A stretch of 12,820 nucleotides of DNA from JAVBKA01 sp031546715 (GTDB taxonomy: Bacteria > Bacillota > Clostridia > Oscillospirales > UBA929): positions 1 to 12,820 of the forward strand of contig JAVBKA010000195.1 of the NCBI GenBank assembly GCA_031546715.1, in the 5' to 3' direction. The notes beneath the pieces are model-generated. The model was not told the origin of the DNA, searched no databases, and saw nothing but the letters and a program-made list of their open reading frames with translations. Shown piece after piece: positions 6,361 to 12,820 of the stretch (positions are counted from its first letter, which is position 1; each line of letters starts with the position of its first letter). The translations under genes were made by a program, and so were the position numbers.

Positions 6361-6486
6361 CATAAAGGAAGTATTTTGACAAACATTAATAACGGAAAAT
6401 TATTATTTTGCCCGTTCTAGAAGTCTGCCATTTTAACCATTCAACACATAATTTTGCATTAATGCGGGCTGAAAAGCCCGTTTCTT
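6361..6486 (+). ncRNA. Candidate short orphan transcript (small RNA or attenuated leader)
   Basis: Between the second four-repeat promoter and a terminator hairpin (6464-6481) lie only about 120 nt. The predicted RNA has a hairpin, AACGGAAAAT (6391-6400) with ATTTT (6405-6409) and CCGTT (6412-6416) around a two-base bulge, then the terminator. A 14-codon TTG frame (6376-6420, peptide LTNINNGKLLFCPF) with AGGAAG 4 nt upstream is possible but weak. Alternatives are a leader of the 6592 gene with an attenuator, or the remnant of a deleted flagellin gene, since the terminator core matches the one after flagellin. Confidence 0.35.
6464..6486 (+). terminator. Terminator hairpin inside the 2-3 intergenic region
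   Basis: CGGGCT (6465-6470) pairs with AGCCCG (6475-6480) around a GAAA tetraloop, extended by a G-T pair (6464/6481) and followed by TTTCTTGCGTTTTGT. It shares CGGGCT-N4-AGCCCGTTT with the hairpin after flagellin (3219-3237). Confidence 0.7.
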
Positions 6487-6491
6487 GCGTT

Positions 6492-6521
6492 TTGTCACCA
6501 TACTAACTTTATGCCTATACT
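6492..6521 (+). promoter_or_regulatory. Probable sigma-A promoter of paralogue 3
   Basis: TTGTCA (6492-6497) and TATACT (6516-6521) are separated by 18 bp and lie downstream of the internal terminator, giving a leader of about 65 nt to the start at 6592. The following AGCAAATC is shared with the region upstream of the 3394 gene. Confidence 0.5.
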
Positions 6522-6546
6522 AGCAAATCAAATCAGTAAAACAATC

Positions 6547-6563
6547 CATTTGCTTAGCAAATG
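6547..6563 (+). promoter_or_regulatory. Stem-loop before ribosome binding site of paralogue 3
   Basis: CATTTGC (6547-6553) and GCAAATG (6557-6563) form a perfect 7-bp stem with a TTA loop, 12 nt before AAGGAGG (6576-6582). An upstream AGCAAAT (6522-6528) could pair with the same ATTTGCT (6548-6554), so two alternative structures are possible. Confidence 0.5.
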
Positions 6564-6591
6564 CCGAAAATTATGAAGGAGGTACTTTCAA

Positions 6592-9366
6592 ATGAAAAAA
6601 CTACTCACAACAACACTCGGGATGGCAGTAATCGTTTGCTTCTTTGCTGTACCATCTTACGGCTTGGAGCCGATTGTCGAGCCGACAGCTCCGCCAAATG
6701 CAAAGCCCACCACAGTAGCCCATTTCCAACAAAATAACACGGCAAAATACGGCATCGAGTACAAAGACGAAGATTTATACGTACCAGTGGCAACAGTCGA
6801 AGCAGGTCAGTTAGCAAAGGGAACTGAGCCTATAACTACTGACGTAGGCGATTACGTAATCGACCTGAAATCAGAACGGTTGATTATTATGATTAATCCG
6901 AATTTAATATCATTTAAACCCCGTGTTGCAACGCACTACTCAGTTGACGGTGGCAGATGGCAACCAGTTTCATTCTCCCAAGACCCACTTAATAAAAAAT
7001 ACTACATGGATTTTTCAAAGGTTCTTTCAAAGGGTGGCGTTGTTAAGCTAATAACAATATACGACCCCGAAACCAAAGGACCCGCCAAATACGTGCCCTT
7101 TGTCGCAAAAACCCCAGAAGTAGAGCAAATTGACGGCAAAGACGGCTCATCAATCTACACCTTCCACAAAATCGGTCCACGTAACGCACTTGCGAAATTT
7201 TCCGTAGACTATTACACCTGCCGAGATGATTCAGGCGCACGTAACGGCGGTTGGATTCCAGACAAAGGCGCAGACCTTATGGATATCGCCCTCACCTTGG
7301 ACGGCAAAATAGTTGACGAAGCCGGATGGGGATACATCAAAACACCCGCAGAAGGTCAAACATGGCAACCTAACGGCGGAATATATGTCCAAGACATTGA
7401 AAACGGCAAGCAAGTCAAGTCGGTATTCCTAGTCCGTGCAAAAGCCACCTATAACAAGGATTCCAACATTTATGCGGCGGCGTCAAAGGTAAAAAGACTG
7501 TCTGTTGCAGGAGTTGCCAGAGCACCGACTCTCAGTATTGACTATAAAAAAGAGGTTGTCAAGGGCAAAACCAACATGATGGTGCTTCAAGGCTCAACCT
7601 ATGAGAAAAATAAAGTTGTTTACGACCAGTTCACCCTGTTCCAAAACGACCGCTTTTCCTCAAAGGGAGATGGTAGCGAATATACCAAGGCGTTAATCTT
7701 GGACGCTGCAAAAGCAAAGGAAATAAAAATCGTTTCAACGGAATATTCTTTTAACGAAAACGGAAAATTTATCAATGAAGATTCCCTGTACGGAAAAATT
7801 CTTGGTGTCCGCATGGCGGTGGACGCAAACAGAAAGACCAGACCCGCATCAGCTATCCAGAAAATCTCAATCGCCCCCCGCGATCAGCTTTATCAAAAGG
7901 ATTTTGCCCCGACCATTGCTTACGGCAGAATGTCAGTTGCGAGAAACTTTGAGGTTTATGACAAAACTAAGCTCAGATGGGGCAGCCCTCCAAGAGCGTT
8001 AGGCGCGCAAGAGCTTAAAATTCGCTCTAAAAATGCAGCCAGATACAACGCCAAAACTGACACAACAACTGGCGAACCTGCAAGCCTTCCAATCGTAATC
8101 AACACTGCATACGGCTCATATGACGAACGCAGACTGGATAAAAAAGGCGTAATCGGCTACACAGTTTCCTCGTACCCTTGGTACGACGGTCTGGCAACCT
8201 TTATGCTAAAACCCGACTCCAATGAGAGCGACAATACAGACGACAGCCAACAGGCAAGAGTTGTCATCACTCCGCAGGAGTGGGAAAATCAAGATAATCT
8301 AGTAATCAAATACATACTGCAAATGCCCGACTATGTAATCAGCGCAGCAGGAACAACCACTCAAATCCCAGCAAACTACAACCAACTCGGACTGACAGTT
8401 GACGTTATGGGAGCAGGTACTGCGTACGCAACGAGTACAACGCTTAATCCCGCCTCTGATGCTAACCTTGTCATAAAAGAACAAGCCAAAGGTAAAATCG
8501 AAGTAACCGTCACACTCACGAAATCCGAGGACTTCAAAACAGGCGTGAACACCATTACACTTAGACCAGATTCCACAGACCCTGACACAAAAGCCTACTA
8601 CTCTTGGTTTAAATTCGTAATCCCAACCGTCACTATCTCCTGCGAACAACCCACCTACGCCCCAACATTAGCAGAAAACACAAAAGTCGTCTACACCACT
8701 AAGGGTCTGGCAAAAGCACTCAACGACTCTCAAGTCGAAGGCATAGATACACCGGCAAATTATGCTGAACTGCTAGGTTTATCAGGAACAGCTTCTATAA
8801 CAAGCCTGCCGACAATCACAGCGAAGCAAGCTGACGAGACTGTGGAAATAAGCGGACAAATCGCGCTTGACCAAGTTGATAAAGATGCCGGATATACCTT
8901 TGAGACAAAAGACCTCCAAAACGGTCTAATCACCTTCAAGGACACAAAAGGCAACAGTTATATCTACAATCTCGTAATAGACCCAATCACCAAGGCGTCC
9001 TTCGCGTCCGCAAATATCACAGCCGCCTCAAGCACAAGCGCAAATACCTCAATTGGAAAAATTGAAATCACACTCACGGGCGGTGCATTTAACGTTCTGA
9101 CGGATGCCAATGCGAAAGATTGGTTTACAACGGAACTGCCGGACAATGTTTTAGCAAAGGTTTCAGCGTCAGACGGTGCAAAAAAAGCAACAATTACGCT
9201 GTATAGCGCAGAGTCAATTGAAACAACCGCAAAAAAATCATATTCAATTAAGATTCCTGTATCTGCGCTGAAAATTCAAGGCTCAAATGTACTGCCAAGC
9301 GGATTAGCGGTTACACCAACCACTGCAGAAGGTCTGACAATTGAAATAACTGAAGCTACTAACTAG
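6592..9366 (+). CDS. Large secreted surface protein, paralogue 3
   Basis: 924 aa. AAGGAGG (6576-6582) with a 9-nt spacer fixes the start. A signal peptide (about 1-24) ends SYG before LEP. Order of parts follows paralogue 2: HYSVDGGRW in the N-terminal region, Cys210 (YYTCRD), VRAKATYN and VRMAVDANRK segments, SSYPWYDGLATFML, Cys684 (ISCEQPTYAPT), one variable module ending DTKGNSYIYNLVIDPIT, and the C-terminal module with DWFTTELP (Trp844) and KIPVSAL. It is more diverged from paralogues 1 and 2 than they are from each other. Many Arg replace Lys (DERRLDKKG for DEKKPEKKG), and AGA and CGC codons are frequent. No anchor or enzyme motif. It probably has its own sigma-A promoter (6492-6521) rather than the four-repeat promoter. 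Function is unknown; a secreted surface protein is inferred. Confidence 0.94.
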   Translation: MKKLLTTTLGMAVIVCFFAVPSYGLEPIVEPTAPPNAKPTTVAHFQQNNTAKYGIEYKDEDLYVPVATVEAGQLAKGTEPITTDVGDYVIDLKSERLIIMINPNLISFKPRVATHYSVDGGRWQPVSFSQDPLNKKYYMDFSKVLSKGGVVKLITIYDPETKGPAKYVPFVAKTPEVEQIDGKDGSSIYTFHKIGPRNALAKFSVDYYTCRDDSGARNGGWIPDKGADLMDIALTLDGKIVDEAGWGYIKTPAEGQTWQPNGGIYVQDIENGKQVKSVFLVRAKATYNKDSNIYAAASKVKRLSVAGVARAPTLSIDYKKEVVKGKTNMMVLQGSTYEKNKVVYDQFTLFQNDRFSSKGDGSEYTKALILDAAKAKEIKIVSTEYSFNENGKFINEDSLYGKILGVRMAVDANRKTRPASAIQKISIAPRDQLYQKDFAPTIAYGRMSVARNFEVYDKTKLRWGSPPRALGAQELKIRSKNAARYNAKTDTTTGEPASLPIVINTAYGSYDERRLDKKGVIGYTVSSYPWYDGLATFMLKPDSNESDNTDDSQQARVVITPQEWENQDNLVIKYILQMPDYVISAAGTTTQIPANYNQLGLTVDVMGAGTAYATSTTLNPASDANLVIKEQAKGKIEVTVTLTKSEDFKTGVNTITLRPDSTDPDTKAYYSWFKFVIPTVTISCEQPTYAPTLAENTKVVYTTKGLAKALNDSQVEGIDTPANYAELLGLSGTASITSLPTITAKQADETVEISGQIALDQVDKDAGYTFETKDLQNGLITFKDTKGNSYIYNLVIDPITKASFASANITAASSTSANTSIGKIEITLTGGAFNVLTDANAKDWFTTELPDNVLAKVSASDGAKKATITLYSAESIETTAKKSYSIKIPVSALKIQGSNVLPSGLAVTPTTAEGLTIEITEATN

Positions 9367-9380
9367 CACATACCGAATAA

Positions 9381-9415
9381 CCCCGACGGCGATTTGCCGT
9401 CGGGGTGACGGTTTT
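9381..9415 (+). terminator. Terminator after paralogue 3
   Basis: CCCCGACGGC (9381-9390) pairs perfectly with GCCGTCGGGG (9396-9405) around GATTT. The T run (9412-9415) is short and displaced. Stem sequence is the same as the core of the paralogue 2 terminator. Confidence 0.75.
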
Positions 9416-9416
9416 C

Positions 9417-9444
9417 CTAAAGTTTACAGCATTACCATCGATAT
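9417..9444 (+). promoter_or_regulatory. Sigma-28 (sigma-D type) promoter of paralogue 4
   Basis: CTAAAG (9417-9422) and CGATAT (9439-9444) give TAAA-N15-ATCGATAT, with exactly the same spacing as the flagellin promoter (1883-1910). Expected start is about 9450-9452, a leader of about 55 nt. A sigma-A alternative, TTTACA (9423-9428) with TATATA (9447-9452) at 18 bp, overlaps and cannot be excluded. Confidence 0.65.
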
Positions 9445-9505
9445 ATTATATAGAGTTACGCATATAGACAGCTCGTTACATACCATTGACAGGGGTGATA
9501 AGTTT

Positions 9506-12500
9506 ATGAGAAAACGTAAGCTAATAGCATTAGCTGTAATTTTTGCTGTTTTTGCGGCTGTAACATCATACGGTATGGCTGCCAATACGTTTATAGCGGA
9601 GCCGCCCCATCTCGCTCCTGCCACAGTGGCGCAGCACAGAGAAAATATCGCCGCCATTCATGGTATTGTGTACGCCAGTGAAACCTCCATGACTATTCCC
9701 GTAATAGCAGTAACGGCAGGGGAGTCCGCAAAGGACGGCGCAGTCATGTCCCCCACTGCAGACACATATTATATTGACCTAAGCGAAGAACGGCTCTACA
9801 TTAAATTTGACCCCCAACTGCCCGCAAACAAAAGCTATGTCGCCACCCATTACTCCACAGACGGTAAACGTTGGACACCAGTTTATTTTGAATATGATGC
9901 TGTAAAGCTAAAATATTATATGAATATTGCCAAGGTATTGGACAAAGGCGGTATATTAAAGCTTATCACCAGCTACGACCCCAAAACTAGAGCCCCTGCA
10001 CTGTATACCGCACCGATTCCAGAAGACCCATTGACGGGAGTTCTCGCTACTCTCGGCGTTGACGGTGCGAATATATATGAGTTTCCACCAATTCGCGCCA
10101 GAAACGGTATGGAAAAGTTTTCACTTGACTATTATACATGCAGAAGTCTTGCCGGAAATGCCAACGGAAGATGGATTCCCAGTGCCGGTGCGGACAGAAT
10201 GGAAATCGCCCTAACAATTGACAAAAAAGCACCGAATGAAGCGGGCTGGGGAACAATTAAGTGTCCAAATGCCGCCAAAGGCGAAGTTTGGAGCTCAGAA
10301 CATGGGCTTAAGGTGCTTGACTTAGAAAACGGCAGACAAGCCAAGGCTTCATATCTCCTCCGCACAAAACCCACCTACGACTCGGCATCAGGCGACTATG
10401 CGGCCGGCTCAAAAATTAAGAAGCTGACTGTAGCGGGAGTTGCGAAAGAACCTCAGTTTAAGCTTGATTTTAAAAAAGAAGTTATAAAAGCCAAGGCGAA
10501 TATATTTATTTTGTCCAACCATACGTATACCATCGGTGAAAACACATACGACACCTTCAGCCCCATGCAAAATAGCTATTTCAGCCTTCCGGTAGCGTCC
10601 TCAACGGATGCGAAGGGATATATTCCCTTGCTGTTAGCGGGAGATAAGGGCAAGGAAGTTCGGCTTGTCCAAAAGGAGTACAGCTTTGACGCAGAAGGTA
10701 AGTATGTCCATGAAGAATCCCTTTACGGTCAGACAATCGGTGTGCGCCTAGCTGTTGACCCCGTAAAAAGAACAAGACCGCCCTCGGCAATACAAAAAAT
10801 AACCGTTGCGCCTCGTCCCCTAATGTATCAAAAGGATTTTCAGCCTGAGATAGAAAAGGGCAGATTCACCATGGACAAAAAGTACGAAGCGTACTCCAAG
10901 GAAAAGTCAAAATGGGGAAGTATGCCAAGACTTGCCAAGGAATCCGAGGTTAAACTTCGCATAAAGCCTACAGCGAAGTACAATGCAAAGACGAACGAAA
11001 CCGAGGGTGTACCTGCAAGTCTGCCAATGGTGATTAAAACCGCAATGGGTTCTTATGACGAAAAAAGACCAGAAAGAATCGGCACGGTTGGATATAAGGT
11101 TTTGGAATTTCCGTGGTATGACGGTCTTATGACGGTTATGCTTACGCAAAAGCCAGGGATTGACGATGCTTACGGACAAAGCGAAAAAGTCGCCCTTACC
11201 CCTGGGGACTACGCCACTATGACGGATTTAACACTGCGCTTCTACCTTCAAACCCCCGCAAAAACCTTGGAGTATGCAACCGCCACTCAAATAAACGAGG
11301 ACTCCACCGCCAGCGTTATCGCGGCTACTGTAACTGACTTTGTATTTTCGGAGTTACCGCTACAACTGACATTTAAAAAGTCTGTAGCTAAAGCAGACGC
11401 TTTCGCGGCATCCGAAACCAGCATAATTTCAGCCGCCACAGCGTCAGAAATAGGTAAATCTGGCGTTTATCTAGTCGAAATCATCATACCCAAGGGTACA
11501 GGGTTTTCGAGCGGCAGCTACTCGATTTCATTAGCTCCAGTTGCGATCAACACTGGAATGAAAAAAATGTACTCATGGGATAAGATTGTTGCGCCGACTG
11601 TAAAGGTGGAATGCACCTCTCCGGAATATACGCCTTCATTACAACAGACCAGCACGGTCAATCTTGAAGCTACAATTCCTTCAAGCGCAGTCGTGCTACC
11701 CGCCGCATCACTGACTGACCTTGCGGCAAGCACCAATGCGGAGGCTTTTGCAAAGATTTTGGGAATTACAAACCGTTCAAAGCTGCCGACAATTGTCGCT
11801 ACCCAGATATCGGGAAATAATCAAATCGGCGGCGACTTAACAGTTCTGGATACAGATTATTTTACAAATCCAGAATGTGACCTTAAGGTTTTGAAGGATG
11901 TCGCAACGCTGAAATCCGCCGTTTTCTATGACAAAGCTGGCAACATGTATCCGTTTTTCATTCAACGTGATTCAATTCCAGTTGCGTCAATGACTAATTT
12001 AGAAATTACAGGCTGGAAAAATGTCGGAGTTACCTTGCCGTCTCCTATCCAGATCCGCTTGTTAAACGCAGAATTTGGCAGCATTAAGAATAATGACGAT
12101 ATATCTAGTTGGTTTTCTGGTTTACCGTCAACGATAAAAGCCGTTGTGAGTGCTACCGCATCTAATCTCTTGTCTGTACAGCTTGTGGGAACGCCCACCA
12201 ATACGGCAAACAGTGTTTTGTCCGTTGAAATTCCATCCTCCGCGCTTTCCTCGGTGAATAAGAATGCTCTGGTGAATGGCAAGCTCAGTGTTTTGCACAA
12301 TGAAAATGTCAAGCTGAAAATCAATGAAGTTCAGATAAGCATTACCGCCGCTGACACGGCTTCAACGGGTTCTGACTTTACTGTGAGCGTTAATTCAACT
12401 ATTTTACGAGGCGGACTTCGCATAGAATTTGCAGGAACTGGATTTTCTGAAAAGCAACCCACGTACACCGACGCAAACGGTGACGCTGGGTTTACGCTTA

Positions 12501-12679
12501 AAGCTCCGCCGAATGTCGGAACGTATCGACTGGTTGTCAGAATTGCAGGTGCGATATCAAATGAATTAGTTGTAAATGTTACTGTACCAGTGCCACCGTC
12601 ACCTACACCGTCAGGGTCGCCGACAGTATCCGAATCTCCTGCACCGTCGGAATCACCAACTCCCTCAACATCAAATTAA
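9506..12679 (+). CDS. Large secreted surface protein, paralogue 4, with Ig-like domain and Pro/Ser/Thr tail
   Basis: 1057 aa, the longest of the family. AGGGGTG (9491-9497) lies 8 nt before the ATG. The signal peptide starts MRKRKLIALAVIF and ends near SYG or GMA-A. Family landmarks are HYSTDGKRW, Cys212 (YYTCRS), the K-x-E-V-I-K-A-K-A-N segment, LEFPWYDGLMTVML, Cys703 (VECTSPEYTPS), the variable module with DKAGNMYPFF, and WFSGLP (Trp869). It alone continues past the common C terminus: residues about 939-1026 look like a bacterial Ig-like beta-sandwich (DANGDAGFTLKAPPNVGTYRLVV), then about 30 residues of Pro/Ser/Thr-rich tail (SPTPSGSPTVSESPAPSE), ending without LPXTG or a membrane helix. 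Such tails often act as wall-spanning or glycosylated linkers. The promoter is sigma-28 type, so expression is probably coupled to flagellar assembly. Codon use (more AGA, ATA and GCC) differs from paralogue 2. Function is unknown. Confidence 0.95.
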   Translation: MRKRKLIALAVIFAVFAAVTSYGMAANTFIAEPPHLAPATVAQHRENIAAIHGIVYASETSMTIPVIAVTAGESAKDGAVMSPTADTYYIDLSEERLYIKFDPQLPANKSYVATHYSTDGKRWTPVYFEYDAVKLKYYMNIAKVLDKGGILKLITSYDPKTRAPALYTAPIPEDPLTGVLATLGVDGANIYEFPPIRARNGMEKFSLDYYTCRSLAGNANGRWIPSAGADRMEIALTIDKKAPNEAGWGTIKCPNAAKGEVWSSEHGLKVLDLENGRQAKASYLLRTKPTYDSASGDYAAGSKIKKLTVAGVAKEPQFKLDFKKEVIKAKANIFILSNHTYTIGENTYDTFSPMQNSYFSLPVASSTDAKGYIPLLLAGDKGKEVRLVQKEYSFDAEGKYVHEESLYGQTIGVRLAVDPVKRTRPPSAIQKITVAPRPLMYQKDFQPEIEKGRFTMDKKYEAYSKEKSKWGSMPRLAKESEVKLRIKPTAKYNAKTNETEGVPASLPMVIKTAMGSYDEKRPERIGTVGYKVLEFPWYDGLMTVMLTQKPGIDDAYGQSEKVALTPGDYATMTDLTLRFYLQTPAKTLEYATATQINEDSTASVIAATVTDFVFSELPLQLTFKKSVAKADAFAASETSIISAATASEIGKSGVYLVEIIIPKGTGFSSGSYSISLAPVAINTGMKKMYSWDKIVAPTVKVECTSPEYTPSLQQTSTVNLEATIPSSAVVLPAASLTDLAASTNAEAFAKILGITNRSKLPTIVATQISGNNQIGGDLTVLDTDYFTNPECDLKVLKDVATLKSAVFYDKAGNMYPFFIQRDSIPVASMTNLEITGWKNVGVTLPSPIQIRLLNAEFGSIKNNDDISSWFSGLPSTIKAVVSATASNLLSVQLVGTPTNTANSVLSVEIPSSALSSVNKNALVNGKLSVLHNENVKLKINEVQISITAADTASTGSDFTVSVNSTILRGGLRIEFAGTGFSEKQPTYTDANGDAGFTLKAPPNVGTYRLVVRIAGAISNELVVNVTVPVPPSPTPSGSPTVSESPAPSESPTPSTSN

Positions 12680-12710
12680 AATTATTGTTTAAAAGCAAAA
12701 AACACAAGGC

Positions 12711-12777
12711 ATCACAAATTGCTCATGTATAGCTCACAGTAACATCACTTGCATATGCCAAGGGGTTATGTTAATAT
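12711..12777 (+). promoter_or_regulatory. Four-repeat (11-bp period) promoter, third copy, reading out of window
   Basis: ATCACA 12711, CTCATG 12722, CTCACA 12733 and ATCACT 12744 lie at an exact 11-bp period and abut the -35 TTGCAT (12749-12754). After 17 bp comes TAATAT (12772-12777) with TG at 12769-12770. The downstream leader (CTTTTTTGAAAATTTTTATTAAA-like, from about 12798) resembles the sequence after the first copy (from 1831), so the next gene may again be flagellin or a related unit. There is no clear terminator between the stop at 12679 and this promoter. Confidence 0.72.
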
Positions 12778-12820
12778 TAGTTTGTAAAGAAAAATATCTT
12801 TTTTGAAAATTTTTATTAAA

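Larger units (their letters stand above)
6214..6591 (+). other. 378-bp region between paralogues 2 and 3
   Basis: In order it holds the paralogue 2 terminator, a complete four-repeat promoter (6289-6355), a roughly 120-nt stretch with a hairpin and a terminator but no sizeable gene, then a separate sigma-A-type promoter (6492-6521), a leader hairpin (6547-6563) and the ribosome binding site of the 6592 gene (6576-6582). The first promoter and the 6592 gene are therefore separated by a terminator. Confidence 0.7.

Noticed and set aside
8299..8649. 116-residue open frame on the minus strand, and others such as 11962-12324
   Set aside because: They lie antisense to well-supported genes with signal peptides and family conservation, lack ribosome binding sites and show no recognisable protein features.
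9486..9491. TTGACA as -35 for the 9506 gene
   Set aside because: It lies 15 nt before the start codon and overlaps the ribosome binding site, leaving no room for a -10 and leader.
12583..12679. Sortase signal or membrane anchor at the end of paralogue 4
   Set aside because: The Pro/Ser/Thr tail ends PSTSN with no LPXTG-like motif, hydrophobic helix or positively charged tail.

Overview
The window looks like part of a chromosome of a low-to-mid GC, Gram-positive-type (Clostridia-like Firmicutes) motile bacterium. The grounds are AAGGAGG ribosome binding sites about 9 nt from the start codons, a short clostridial-style flagellin, sigma-28 (sigma-D type) promoter sequences and simple Sec signal peptides. 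All recognisable genes are on the + strand. The taxonomic call is inference; no rRNA or housekeeping gene is present.

Layout: (1) 2-1633, the C-terminal 543 residues of a large secreted protein cut by the window start, with a terminator at 1664-1701. (2) 1634-2076, a dense regulatory region with a four-repeat activator-type promoter, a sigma-28 promoter and a structured leader. (3) 2077-3093, flagellin, with hairpins downstream. (4) 3394-6213, (5) 6592-9366 and (6) 9506-12679, three full-length paralogues of the first protein (939, 924 and 1057 aa), the first two followed by a strong GC-rich hairpin. (7) 12680-12820, a third copy of the four-repeat promoter pointing out of the window. The large proteins are secreted, have no recognisable anchor (no LPXTG, SLH or C-terminal membrane segment) and belong to no family I can name. 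They share a conserved N-terminal and central part, with two invariant cysteines, and a diverged C-terminal third. This pattern fits a family of surface or S-layer-like proteins.

The most notable signal is regulatory. Three intergenic regions carry the same promoter: four CTCACA-like hexamers at an exact 11-bp period, directly abutting a TTGC(A/G)T -35, then 17 bp, then an extended -10 (TG-N-TA(A/C)TAT). Direct repeats of this period are typical of PhoB/PhoP/OmpR-family response regulators. One copy drives the flagellin region. One drives a roughly 120-nt orphan transcript that appears to end at a flagellin-like terminator. One leads out of the window. Separately, the flagellin gene and the last large paralogue (9506) have sigma-28 promoters with identical geometry (CTAAAG-N16-CGATAT), tying at least one of these secreted proteins to the flagellar regulon. 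The likely picture is a repeated locus alternating flagellin and secreted surface proteins, whose copies have acquired different regulatory inputs.
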